The notes under the pieces were generated by a model. The model had not been told where the DNA came from. It was given only the letters and a program-made list of their open reading frames with translations, and searched no databases. From contig JAPUIA010000222.1 of the NCBI GenBank assembly GCA_027297435.1, forward strand, positions 1 through 34,529: a stretch of 34,529 nucleotides of DNA, given 5' to 3'. This DNA comes from Gammaproteobacteria bacterium (lineage in GTDB: Bacteria > Pseudomonadota > Gammaproteobacteria > Pseudomonadales > Azotimanducaceae). Positions within the stretch are counted from its first letter, which is position 1; every line of letters starts with the position of its first letter. This document shows, piece by piece, positions 1 to 7,827 of the stretch. Position numbers and translations under genes: made by a program.

Positions 1-440
1 GGCCGCTCATCCTCAGCGCGTTGAAGGTCCAAGCCGCGGGCGACACCGATGCCGGCGCCTCTTTCAGACGACAGCCCCGTCCGCAGGCGCTCTTCGTCGG
101 CCTCTGACAGGTCTTCACCGGCGGCGTCTTCAACACGGATATTGCGCAACACCTCGATATTTTCAGGGGCATCGAGTTCGGAGACGCGAAAAAATACGAC
201 GTCCCGGTATGAATCGAACTGTTGGAAGACGATCCCCAGGGCGGAGACGGCCACTACCGCCGCCGCTATTCCGCCGGCCCAGCGTCGGTCGCGAAAACGA
301 TTCGGAACGTGTTCAACGGTTTGTGCGTCGCGAACGTTTTTGAGCGTGTCCTGCACCAGGCGTTCCGACGCGTCCTTACGCGCGAGACCTTCCAGCGCCC
401 TGTCGATGCGATCCAGGTTTTCGTCGTTACGTTCAGTCAT
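1..440 (-). CDS. Putative anti-sigma factor / single-pass membrane protein (partial, 3' end off window)
   Basis: The frame opens with ATG at 440 and stays open to the window edge (146 codons visible). The start overlaps the stop of the upstream ECF sigma gene by eight bases, so the two are translationally coupled. Residues 1-50 are charged and helical with no zinc-binding HxxxCxxC motif. Residues 54-72 form one hydrophobic segment after an Arg-Arg-Trp cluster, and the rest (acidic, Glu/Asp-rich) would be periplasmic. Cytoplasmic N-domain, one membrane pass and coupling to an ECF sigma factor is the usual architecture of membrane anti-sigma factors. The assignment rests on position and topology only, because I see no recognisable anti-sigma domain sequence. 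It could equally be another membrane protein of the same regulon. Confidence 0.6.
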   Translation of the reverse strand, partial: MTERNDENLDRIDRALEGLARKDASERLVQDTLKNVRDAQTVEHVPNRFRDRRWAGGIAAAVVAVSALGIVFQQFDSYRDVVFFRVSELDAPENIEVLRNIRVEDAAGEDLSEADEERLRTGLSSERGAGIGVARGLDLQRAEDER

Positions 441-1047
441 CGGAGCCTCCGTGGCTCTGTCCCGCTGCTTCGTGCGCCGCGAGCATGTCGGCAAGTTTCA
501 ATCGCGCCCTGCGTAGGCGCGTCTTTACGGTGTTCTGGGAGACCTTGAGGATGGCGGCAACTTCCTTGAGTGGCAGGCTTTCAAGCGTCACGAGTACCAG
601 CACTTCCCGCTGGGAAAACGGCAACTGCATGATCGCCTTGTCCACCCACGCTTTGGTTTCGGCAATCACCGCACTTTCGTCGGCCTTAGGCTTGGGGTCC
701 GGTGGATCGGGCAGTTCGTCCGGCGCGAAGAACTGCCGGTAGCGCTGCCGATCGCGCACGTGATTACGCAGGGTATTGGCCGCGATGGTGAATACCCACG
801 GGCGTAACGGCCAGGCGGCCCGGTAGCTGGCGGCCGAGGTGTGGATCTTCAAAAAGATGTCCTGGAACAGGTCCTCGCGCAGCTGCAGACTGACGCCGCA
901 ACGCGCCAGGTAGTTCCAGACCGGTGCCCGATAGGCGTCCATCAACGCTGGAAATGCATCGGCGTCGCCCCGAGCGTGCCGTGGTAGCCATTGGAGCTCC
1001 TCCAGATGCACCACCCGGAGCGCGTGCCCTGTACGGTCACGGTTCAT
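433..1047 (-). CDS. ECF-family RNA polymerase sigma factor
   Basis: 204 aa from the ATG at 1047, chosen over upstream ATGs in the same frame (1098, 1083) because an AGGTGAG Shine-Dalgarno lies about 7 nt before it. Region sigma-2 is seen around 'DAFPALMDAYRAPVWNYL', 'LREDLFQDIFLKIH' and 'RPWVFTIAANTLRNHVRD', the core-binding and -10-melting helices. Region sigma-4 follows with 'LPFSQREVLVLVTLESLPL' and the recognition helix 'VSQNTVKTRLRRARLKL'. The linker between them is Pro/Asp-rich and variable, and region 3 is absent, as in all ECF factors. It recruits RNA polymerase to a small set of stress or envelope promoters. The following gene overlaps its stop and is the probable anti-sigma partner. 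Its regulon is not visible here. Confidence 0.93.
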   Translation of the reverse strand: MNRDRTGHALRVVHLEELQWLPRHARGDADAFPALMDAYRAPVWNYLARCGVSLQLREDLFQDIFLKIHTSAASYRAAWPLRPWVFTIAANTLRNHVRDRQRYRQFFAPDELPDPPDPKPKADESAVIAETKAWVDKAIMQLPFSQREVLVLVTLESLPLKEVAAILKVSQNTVKTRLRRARLKLADMLAAHEAAGQSHGGSDD

Positions 1048-1228
1048 CGGAACTCTCACCTGTATCCGGCTCAAAGTATCCATATAAAGTCTGTACACCG
1101 CACCTGGGGAAAAGTTTCAACGGTTGAACAACAAGGCTCTCGGATACCGATTCGACGGTGGCTGGTTGAGCCTGGCCCCGGACCCGATCCCCTTTATCCC
1201 ACGCCGGTCTCTCCCTAAGCTAACCCGC
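1048..1228. other. Divergent intergenic region
   Basis: 181 bp between the sigma factor (minus) and the FG-GAP protein (plus). On the minus strand a GAAACTT at about 1115-1121 lies upstream of an AT-rich TTATAT near 1082-1090. This could be part of an autoregulated ECF promoter, but the spacing fits no consensus well enough to call. No hairpin or RNA gene is seen. Confidence 0.3.
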
Positions 1229-2761
1229 ATGAATAACGATGAAGCAAAACCATTTTTCGAACGATTGACTCAGCGTATCCGGAAAGCTCGAACCCGCCGG
1301 GTTCTAGCGGGCGTCGCGTGGTTGGTATGTGCCCTGCCCGCTGCCGCGGAATTTACGTTCGAGCACTACGAGGTGGCCACCGGCTTGGCGAAACGCCAGA
1401 CCGTGTTGCCGGGATTTCTGCTCGGCGGCGCTTTCGCCGATATTGCCGTCGTGAGCATCGACGAGAACGACGACCGCCGCTTGTGCATCTACGCGTTCGG
1501 CGACGGCACCTGGGTACCGATAATCAACGCAACGCTCGGTCCCGAGGTATTGTTCGTCGACGTGGCCAACATCGGCGGACGCGACCGGCTGATCACGTAC
1601 GAGCGCGGCCGCCTGAACTGGTTCGATCCCGAATCGGCGACCGAACGCGCGCTGGTAGCGGTTACTTCCATCTATAATGCGCCTCTCAGAGACGAAATCC
1701 CCCATGTGGACGTCACCCGGGACGTGAACGACGACGGCCTAGACGACTTGTTAGTCCCGGACTTCGATGGCTTCTGGCTCTTCATCCAGATGAGCGACGG
1801 CGCGTTCGCCGATCCGGTGAAGCTCGGCCCCTCCACCGAGATGGGTATGACCGTCGAGAGCCACCCCTGGTATCAGGCGCGACCCGTTCACCAGCTGGAC
1901 TACAATAGAGATGGTCGCAGCGATCTGGTGTTCTGGAACGAGGACCACTTCGAAGTTCATCACCAGGACGAGCGTGGATTGTTCGTCCCGGCGGCCAAGA
2001 CCTTCACTACCGACGTGGCGTTCGACACTGACGGGTTCTACTCGATCAGCTTCGGCGACGGCAGCAACGAAGAGAACGCCAAGCAGCAGGTGCTGCACTC
2101 GTTGAGCGACCTGAACGGAGACGGTGTCGCCGATCTGGTCACCTTCTCGTTGGTGGGCGCGAGCCTGTTCGGGAAACATTCCATCTACGAAGTGCATTTT
2201 GGGACGCCAACACCCGACGGCGGCACCGTATTCGCACCGGACGTCGACACCGTAATCCGGTCGGACGGCATCCAGTTCGAGATGCAGCAGCACGATTTCG
2301 ATCGTGACGGGCAGATGGACGTCATGGTCACGTCCTTCGAATTCGGGATCGCCAAGATCATCGGCGCCCTGCTGACCGGGTCCACCTCGCTGGATCTCGA
2401 GTTCTACCAGATGGAAGGCAGCGTATACCCCAAAAAACCCAACGTTACCCGCAAAATCACGGCGGAGTTCGACTTCTCCACCGGAGACGCGTTCTTCCCG
2501 TCGGTGATGATCGCGGATGTGAACGGCGACGGACGCTCAGACCTGCTGGTGCAGGAGGACCGGGAAGAACTGCGCGTCTTCATCGGCGTGCCGGGGCCGG
2601 ACTTGTTTGCCAGGCGACCGCAAAAGGTGGTGGTCGCCATGCCCGATGACGAGGAATATACCTGGCTGGTGGACCTCAACAAGGACGGCAAGCAGGACAT
2701 TCTGATGCATCACCGGTCCACCACCGAGCCGCACCGTGTGACGATGTTGATCGCCCAGTAG
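1229..2761 (+). CDS. Secreted FG-GAP/VCBS repeat beta-propeller protein
   Basis: 510 aa from the ATG at 1229. An upstream in-frame TTG at 1124 would add 35 residues of non-signal-like sequence and is rejected. After a basic stretch (residues 10-24) a hydrophobic segment ending 'CALPAAAEF' is a Sec signal peptide with a rather long n-region. The body carries at least six calcium-binding loops of the integrin-alpha type: DVNDDGLDD, DYNRDGRSD, DLNGDGVAD, DFDRDGQMD, DVNGDGRSD and DLNKDGKQD. These are spaced as in FG-GAP/VCBS blades, so a calcium-stabilised seven-bladed-type propeller outside the cytoplasm is expected. No enzymatic motif or C-terminal sorting signal is visible. Function is unknown, and binding of a surface polymer or protein is the usual inference. 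The Shine-Dalgarno is weak. Confidence 0.85.
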   Translation: MNNDEAKPFFERLTQRIRKARTRRVLAGVAWLVCALPAAAEFTFEHYEVATGLAKRQTVLPGFLLGGAFADIAVVSIDENDDRRLCIYAFGDGTWVPIINATLGPEVLFVDVANIGGRDRLITYERGRLNWFDPESATERALVAVTSIYNAPLRDEIPHVDVTRDVNDDGLDDLLVPDFDGFWLFIQMSDGAFADPVKLGPSTEMGMTVESHPWYQARPVHQLDYNRDGRSDLVFWNEDHFEVHHQDERGLFVPAAKTFTTDVAFDTDGFYSISFGDGSNEENAKQQVLHSLSDLNGDGVADLVTFSLVGASLFGKHSIYEVHFGTPTPDGGTVFAPDVDTVIRSDGIQFEMQQHDFDRDGQMDVMVTSFEFGIAKIIGALLTGSTSLDLEFYQMEGSVYPKKPNVTRKITAEFDFSTGDAFFPSVMIADVNGDGRSDLLVQEDREELRVFIGVPGPDLFARRPQKVVVAMPDDEEYTWLVDLNKDGKQDILMHHRSTTEPHRVTMLIAQ

Positions 2762-2838
2762 GGCATAGCCCAGAATGGCCTTGTTGTTGACGCCCTTTCT
2801 CTCTGCACGCGTCACCACGAGTAATAGGAGGGATCTCC

Positions 2839-4053
2839 ATGGAACTCAACAAAGAACAGCTCGCGTTCCAGGCAGAGGTCCGCGAATTGGCCCAAGGGCC
2901 GATTAAAGACCGCGCCGCCGAGGTAGACCGGACCGAACAATACCCTTGGGACAACGTCGAGGCCCTCAAGGAAGCCGGTTATCTAGGCATGACACTGCCT
3001 CGTAAGTACGGCGGCCGCGACGCCAGCTGGCTGGACGCGGTGGTGCTGATCGAAGAGCTGTCCCAGACCTGTGCAGTAACCGGTCGCATCGCCGTCGAGA
3101 CCAACATGGGTGCAATCAGCGCCATCATGGCTTACGGCACCGAGGAGCAAAGGAAGCTCGCGGCGGACATGGTGCTCGGCGGAGACAAGCCGGCCATATG
3201 CATCACGGAACCCGATGCCGGTAGCTCCGCTGGCGACATGACCACTCGGGCAGACCGACGTGGCAACCTCTACGTGATCAACGGCCGCAAACACTGGATC
3301 ACCGGCGGCGGGGTGTCGCGCCTGCATTTGATCTTCGCTCGGGTGTTCGACGAGCAGGGCCACGAAGAAGGCATCGGCGGCTTTCTGGTCATACGGGACG
3401 AAACGCCCGGATTGAGGATCGTCAAACGCGAGCCAACGATGGGACTACGCGGCATACCGGAAGCCGAGCTTGCCTTCGAGGAAATGGAGGTACCACCCTC
3501 CGCGCTGCTCGTGCCGCCCCGGGGTTTGGCGAAGAGTTTCGCCGACCTCATGGCCGCCTACAACTCGCAGCGGGTGGGCGCCGCTACCGTGGCGCTTGGG
3601 CTAGCCCAGGGCGCCTACGAGTTGGCGCTCGCCTGGTCTGAGGAGCGCGAGCAGTTCGGACGGCCCATCAGCGAGTTCCAGGGCCTACAATGGAAGCTCG
3701 CCGACATGAGCATTCAGTTGGCGGCAGCCCGCGCGCTGGTCTACCGGGCCGCCGAGAGCGGCACCGGCGGTTTTCCCGACATGTTGATGGCGGCTCAGGC
3801 CAAGGTCTTCACTTCCGAGAGCGCCATCCGGGTAGTCAACGACGCGTTGCAGTTTTTCGGCGCTCGCGGTTACTCCCGCAACAATCCGCTGGAACGCATG
3901 GCGCGCGACGTACGCATGTTCACGATCGGCGGCGGAACGGCGGAGATGTTGCGCAACCTGGTGGCCGGCCAGGTTCTCGGTAAGAAGTTGCCACAGACCC
4001 GCGACGGATACGTCAGGCTGGCGGAGCAGAACGCCCGCAACAAACCGGGTTGA
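2839..4053 (+). CDS. Acyl-CoA dehydrogenase
   Basis: 404 aa, normal length for the family, with a strong GGAGGG Shine-Dalgarno 8 nt before the ATG. The N-terminal helical domain (1-115) is followed by the FAD/substrate motif 'CITEPDAGSS' (121-130) and 'GRKHWITGGG' (149-158) in the beta domain. The C-terminal helical domain has 'REQFGRPISEFQGLQWKLADM' and 'QFFGARGYSRNNPLERMARD'. It should oxidise an acyl-CoA thioester at C2-C3 and pass electrons to electron-transfer flavoprotein. The catalytic loop reads 'FTIGGGTAEM' (361-370), so the glutamate of the usual YEGT motif is Gly365. The alternative base position used by isovaleryl-CoA dehydrogenase aligns with Gln244. The base must therefore lie elsewhere, or the reaction is atypical. 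Substrate cannot be inferred. The TPR gene starts 25 bp downstream. Confidence 0.92.
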   Translation: MELNKEQLAFQAEVRELAQGPIKDRAAEVDRTEQYPWDNVEALKEAGYLGMTLPRKYGGRDASWLDAVVLIEELSQTCAVTGRIAVETNMGAISAIMAYGTEEQRKLAADMVLGGDKPAICITEPDAGSSAGDMTTRADRRGNLYVINGRKHWITGGGVSRLHLIFARVFDEQGHEEGIGGFLVIRDETPGLRIVKREPTMGLRGIPEAELAFEEMEVPPSALLVPPRGLAKSFADLMAAYNSQRVGAATVALGLAQGAYELALAWSEEREQFGRPISEFQGLQWKLADMSIQLAAARALVYRAAESGTGGFPDMLMAAQAKVFTSESAIRVVNDALQFFGARGYSRNNPLERMARDVRMFTIGGGTAEMLRNLVAGQVLGKKLPQTRDGYVRLAEQNARNKPG

Positions 4054-4078
4054 ATCGAAACAGACCGAGTTCTCACAG

Positions 4079-5470
4079 ATGCCACAACTCCAAGACTGCC
4101 GCGGCGTTCCACATACCGCGGCCAATCAGGACGCCCTGGATGCCTACGACAGGGTCATCAAAGCCTATATGGGTTTCCGAGTGGACATCGGCGATCGCCT
4201 GAAAGAGGCGCTCACCGCCGATGCCGACATGCCCATGGCCCACGTTCTACGTGGTTACTTATTCCAGCTGATGGGCCTCAAGCCGCTGAACGAGCGCGCC
4301 AAAAAAACTGCCGAGCACGCCAGAGCGCTGACTGCTGAGGGCAACGAGCACGAACAGCTGCACGCGGCCGTCCTAACTTCGTGGGCCAACGGCGACACGA
4401 AGGGCGCCGCGGTGATCCTGGAACAGATCCTGCTGGACCATCCCCTGGATCTGCTCGCCATCAGAACCGCTCACTACCTGCATTTCTACAGCGGCGACAC
4501 CACTGCCCACCGCGATTCCATCTCGCGGATCATGCCAGCCTGGGACGAAGAGGTTCCAGGGTACAGCTACCTGATGGGCATGCGCGCTTTCAGCCTGGAG
4601 GAGGCCGGTCACTACGACGAAGCGGAAACCGCCGGACGCGTGGCCGTGGACCTAGACCACACAGACACCTGGGCCATCCATGCCGTGACTCACGTGATGG
4701 AGATGTTGGGCCGCCAGCAGGAGGGCATCGAATGGGTGAACAGGCATGTGGACGAGTGGGACGGCGTGGTACACCAATTCGCCAACCACCTGTGGTGGCA
4801 TCTGGCGCTGTTCCACCTGGCTTTGCGCCAGCATGACGAGGTCCTCGACGTTTACGACAAGCGTATTTGGGCCGCGCCGAGCGAGGACGGGCTGGACATC
4901 TCCAACGCCACCTCCATGCTGATGCGGCTGAGCTTTCGAGGCTTGGACGTGGGCGATCGCTGGCAGGATCTTGCTGAGCAGGTGAGCGGCCGCTTGCACG
5001 AGCATCTGCTACCGTTCAACGATGCGCACTTCATGATGCCGTTGGCCATGCAGCACGATGAGCCGCGCGCCGCCGGTTACCTGGCATCCATGCGGCAGTA
5101 TGTAGACACCAACGACAACAGCATCAGCGAGGTCATGGGCGATGTAAGCGTCAATCTGGCCGAGTCGATCTGGGCTTTTGGACAGGCGGACTACGATCGC
5201 ACCGTTGCTTTCATGCTGCCCATCCGCTATCGGCTGCACGGGATCGGCGGCAGTCATGCCCAGCGGGACGTGTTCCACACCATGCTGGCCGTGGCGGCGG
5301 TGCGCGCGGAGCGCACGGCTCTCGCCCGCGCTCTGTGGGCAGAACGCATCGACCGGCAGAAAAACTGTGCCTGGTCCTGGCAGTGTTACGCCGATGCCCT
5401 CGGCGCGGCGGGTCACTCCAAGGCTGCCGACGAGGCCCGAGAGCGGGCTACCGCGATCGCGTCCGTGTGA
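4079..5470 (+). CDS. TTC38-like tetratricopeptide repeat protein
   Basis: 463 aa, cytoplasmic (no signal peptide or membrane segment). Helical-pair repeats run through the whole protein. Characteristic features of the tetratricopeptide-repeat-38 family are the opening 'YDRVIKAYMGFRVDIGDRLKEAL', the 'HPLDLLAIRTAHYLHFYSGD' repeat, 'MRAFSLEEAGHYDEAE' and the His-rich 'THVMEMLGRQQEGIEW'. Another is 'FANHLWWHLALFHL' near residues 235-250. The family is widespread in bacteria and in eukaryotes, where it has no settled biochemical role, and repeated His/Trp residues suggest a ligand-binding groove. It is 25 bp behind the acyl-CoA dehydrogenase on the same strand and probably co-transcribed. The Shine-Dalgarno is poor, which fits coupling. 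Confidence 0.85.
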   Translation: MPQLQDCRGVPHTAANQDALDAYDRVIKAYMGFRVDIGDRLKEALTADADMPMAHVLRGYLFQLMGLKPLNERAKKTAEHARALTAEGNEHEQLHAAVLTSWANGDTKGAAVILEQILLDHPLDLLAIRTAHYLHFYSGDTTAHRDSISRIMPAWDEEVPGYSYLMGMRAFSLEEAGHYDEAETAGRVAVDLDHTDTWAIHAVTHVMEMLGRQQEGIEWVNRHVDEWDGVVHQFANHLWWHLALFHLALRQHDEVLDVYDKRIWAAPSEDGLDISNATSMLMRLSFRGLDVGDRWQDLAEQVSGRLHEHLLPFNDAHFMMPLAMQHDEPRAAGYLASMRQYVDTNDNSISEVMGDVSVNLAESIWAFGQADYDRTVAFMLPIRYRLHGIGGSHAQRDVFHTMLAVAAVRAERTALARALWAERIDRQKNCAWSWQCYADALGAAGHSKAADEARERATAIASV

Positions 5471-5501
5471 TATTGATACCTTCGAAAGGGTTTCAGAACG
5501 G

Positions 5502-5530
5502 ACCGGCAGCCAAGGCTACTTGCTGCCGGT
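5502..5530. terminator. Hairpin between convergent genes, overlapping the lyase stop codon
   Basis: A perfect 9-bp stem, ACCGGCAGC (5502-5510) with GCTGCCGGT (5522-5530), and an 11-nt loop that contains the TAG stop of the minus-strand lyase. It sits in the 45-bp gap between convergent genes and could stop transcription from either side, though no clean U-tract follows on either strand. It is a terminator candidate only. Confidence 0.45.
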
Positions 5531-6226
5531 AAAGAAAGGTCCCGATTTACCCAACTCCCCGAACAAGACTTTGGCGAAGTCTCCCCGATACTCCTTTGCG
5601 TGGCTCAGATAGTCTGCATCGAGCCGTCGGCGAAACATGCGTCCGGCAAACACCTTTGCCCAATCTTCCATCGGCATGATGGCGTCTTCAGAAGCGGGGT
5701 CGTATAGCGACCAGTTCTTGACGTGCTCTTCCGACCGGAAGAGATTCATACGCATTCAGTTGAAGGAGGACGTGACTTCGCCCCACTTGGTGAGCGGCAC
5801 GTTGAAGTGCGCAACCATTGTGGAAGGCTGCTTCTCCAGCAGTTCTTCGTCGGAAAAACGCAGCAGCATAGGCTCACCGCAGTCGAGGCAGCGTATGTCG
5901 ATGCGAACTTCCTTACCCGGAAACAGCCAGCGGACCGCCAGCGCTTCGAGTCCTCATTGCCCGTACCACTTCTGTATCCCGTCCACACTAATGAGATATT
6001 GGGTGGGTATGTTGGAGAACGGCGCCCAGGATTGAATGTAGTCGGTATCCGACGAGATCCAGCAACCGGCCGCGGCGGCAGCAGCCGATGCCTGCAGCTC
6101 TTTGGCATCGTCAGGCGTGGTGCCGAGAAATTGTGCCAGCTCCGTGTGGTGAGGGGCGCGGCCCGTCTCGATCACATGCTCGAGAATGGTCGTATAAGCT
6201 TTCTGAACCTGGTCCAACTCGGCCAT
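5516..6226 (-). CDS. MerB-like organomercurial-lyase-family selenoprotein with two in-frame UGA (Sec) codons
   Basis: One continuous frame of 237 codons from ATG 6226 (Shine-Dalgarno GGAGGA, 7 nt spacing) to TAG 5516-5518. It is interrupted only by UGA at 5954-5956 (codon 91) and 5756-5758 (codon 157). Read through, the 236-aa product has the MerB layout. A small winged-helix-like N-domain (about 5-50, 'HTELAQFLGTTPDDAKEL') comes first, then 'YGQ-U91-GLEAL', which matches MerB 'YAWCALDTL' around catalytic Cys96. Next is 'RCLDCGEPMLL' (C113, C116), like the MerB structural-Cys strand. Last is 'TSSFN-U157-MRMNLF...VKNW', which matches MerB 'QSFCCHVHFF...EDW' around Cys159. The MerB Asp99 position is Glu94. 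Both UGAs are followed by SECIS-like hairpins, and coding character continues after each. MerB cleaves carbon-mercury bonds in the cytoplasm; the substrate here is unproven. The alternative, a pseudogene with two nonsense codons, is much less likely. The MerB comparison is from memory. Confidence 0.88.
5726..5743 (-). promoter_or_regulatory. Bacterial SECIS element for the second UGA (codon 157)
   Basis: On the minus strand, 12 nt after the UGA at 5756-5758, CTCTTCC pairs perfectly with GGAAGAG (7 bp) around a GGTC tetraloop. The loop begins 19 nt after the UGA. Bacterial SECIS elements, read by SelB, lie inside the coding region with an apical loop about 16-37 nt after the UGA. The E. coli fdhF element also has GGUC at its apex. 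Both criteria are met. Confidence 0.85.
5926..5942 (-). promoter_or_regulatory. Bacterial SECIS element for the first UGA (codon 91)
   Basis: On the minus strand, GCTGGCG pairs with CGCTGGC (7 bp, two of them G-U wobbles) around a GTC triloop preceded by G, so the apex again reads GGUC. The loop starts 18 nt after the UGA at 5954-5956, within the range for SelB-dependent recoding. It matches the element behind the second UGA in distance and apex despite an unrelated stem sequence. Confidence 0.83.
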
Positions 6227-6347
6227 GACACGTTCCTCCGATTAATGAGTATGCGCTGCGACACCTAATGTAACTCTCGACCTACCTCGCACACAATCGA
6301 GCACCGGCTCAACGTACGCGCTCAGCCCGTTTTTCGTAGCCTTAGCT

Positions 6348-7763
6348 CTATGCAGCAAGCCCTGCCTCCGTGAGCTGTGCCTGAGCTTCATCAACCTCAG
6401 AACGCCGCAACCGAATCCCCAGGCTCAACAAAAAGGCCAACGCGAACGGAACACCGGTGCCGGCCATCATGTAGAACTTGAGAAGTTCCTGTGTTTCAGC
6501 TGTCTGTTCGGGCGCCAAGCCTTCGAACCCGGTCATGGCCAACAGAAACATTGTCAACGAAGGGGCCAATAGATACCCGGATTTGAACGCGGCGTTGTAC
6601 ACGCCCACAAAGGCACCCTCTCGCCGGCGTCCGCTTTTCACTTCATCGATGTCACACACGTCAGCCACGATAGAAAGCGGAAGGATCTCTATCATCGTGT
6701 TGCCTATCGGCAATGCCAGGGCATGAAACACAAAGTAGAGGTAGGGCTGTTCGGGATCAAAGCTGAACAGCGCTGCCACCGGCACCAGCAGGCTCAAACC
6801 CATGCAGATTTTCATCAGCCGTACCTTCTCAATGGTTTGGCCGAGACGGCGGACCAACAGATTGAGGCCCATACTCGCAACCACGCCGAGCACGGTCGCT
6901 TGAAACAGAAGCGTAGCGAAGGCTTCTTTATCGCCGTCGTAGATCACATAGGTGATCAGGTACGCTGCAAAACTCACCGAAAAGTACTGACCGATGCCGT
7001 ATATCAGCACGGTAAGCACCAGAAAAATGAAAGGTCGGTTACTGAGCGTAATCTTCACGGCCTGCATGAGGGGCATTGGCGGATTTCGCTGCGAGCGTAC
7101 GTGCTCTTTCGTGCCTAGCGCTGTGACCATTCCGGTGGAAATGATGATGATGCCCACGGCTAGCATCACCACGGCTATGCCGGTCTGTTCATCCGGAAAC
7201 AGATCAGGATTGGTTGCGAGCATGTAGGGTAGCGTCGCGAGGATAACGACCGGCACACCGATCATGTGGCGCCACGCAACAATTCGCGTGCGCTCCTGGT
7301 AGTCAGTCGAGAGTTCAGCGCCGAGAGCGTAGTACGGCACGACGGCTACGGTGTGGGATATGTAGTAAAGGAACTTGAAAACAAGAAAGTAAACGAAGAT
7401 GGAAACGACCGTTGGCGCCGCATCCCAGAACATCACAAACTGTGGCATCCAAGTCATCGGAAAGACGATGCCAAGCGCAAGGGATCCCCACAGAATCCAT
7501 GGGCGACGCCGACCCATCTTCGATTGCGTACGATCCGACCACTCTCCCACCAGTGGATCGGTGGCGACATCCAGAATTTTGACCAGCGGTTGACCGATCG
7601 CGATCCACATCGGGTTGACACCAAGCGTGGTGGTGTAGAAGAAGAACAGGTATTTGCCGATCAGGTTTTTTATCAAGAGATCGGCACCGTTGAAAACGCT
7701 ATAGGCGACCCGTTCTCGGGTTGTGAGTAAGCGTTCTGGGGCGTTATCCACGCCGAGCGGCAC
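6348..7763 (-). CDS. MFS transporter, GPH (glycoside-pentoside-hexuronide:cation symporter) type
   Basis: 471 aa with about 12 hydrophobic segments, in the inner membrane. The GPH/MelB signature is clear near the N-terminus: 'LIKNLIGKYLFFFYTTTLG', then 'ILDVATDPLVGEWSDRTQSKMGRRRPWIL', which carries the conserved Asp pair and the loop 2-3 motif. Later 'IEILPLSIVADVCDIDEVKSGRRREGAFVGVYNAAFKSG' matches the corresponding C-half motif. Family members move sugars or other organic solutes with Na+ or H+, and substrate cannot be told from sequence. The start is uncertain: GTG 7763 gives the longest frame, with a second GTG at 7751 and no good Shine-Dalgarno for either. It lies 64 bp after the dioxygenase and 121 bp before the lyase, all on the minus strand, so a shared transcript is likely. 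Confidence 0.88.
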   Translation of the reverse strand: MPLGVDNAPERLLTTRERVAYSVFNGADLLIKNLIGKYLFFFYTTTLGVNPMWIAIGQPLVKILDVATDPLVGEWSDRTQSKMGRRRPWILWGSLALGIVFPMTWMPQFVMFWDAAPTVVSIFVYFLVFKFLYYISHTVAVVPYYALGAELSTDYQERTRIVAWRHMIGVPVVILATLPYMLATNPDLFPDEQTGIAVVMLAVGIIIISTGMVTALGTKEHVRSQRNPPMPLMQAVKITLSNRPFIFLVLTVLIYGIGQYFSVSFAAYLITYVIYDGDKEAFATLLFQATVLGVVASMGLNLLVRRLGQTIEKVRLMKICMGLSLLVPVAALFSFDPEQPYLYFVFHALALPIGNTMIEILPLSIVADVCDIDEVKSGRRREGAFVGVYNAAFKSGYLLAPSLTMFLLAMTGFEGLAPEQTAETQELLKFYMMAGTGVPFALAFLLSLGIRLRRSEVDEAQAQLTEAGLAA

Positions 7764-7827
7764 CGCGCGGGACAGCGCCTTCGCGGCAGATCACGGGGAC
7801 CCCACTTGGCTATCTAATCTCGGATGC

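Noticed and set aside
1124-1228. Extended N-terminus of the FG-GAP protein from a TTG start
   Set aside because: It would bury the signal peptide behind 35 unrelated residues; ATG 1229 gives a plausible secretory leader.
5746-6108. Overlapping 120-codon minus-strand frame
   Set aside because: It is a shadow of the selenoprotein frame: no ribosome site, Arg/Ser/Pro-rich composition and no family resemblance.
5516-6226. Reading the MerB-like locus as a pseudogene with nonsense mutations or a frameshift
   Set aside because: No frameshift is needed, both stops are UGA at catalytic-cysteine positions, each has a SECIS-like hairpin, and coding character continues undisturbed after them.
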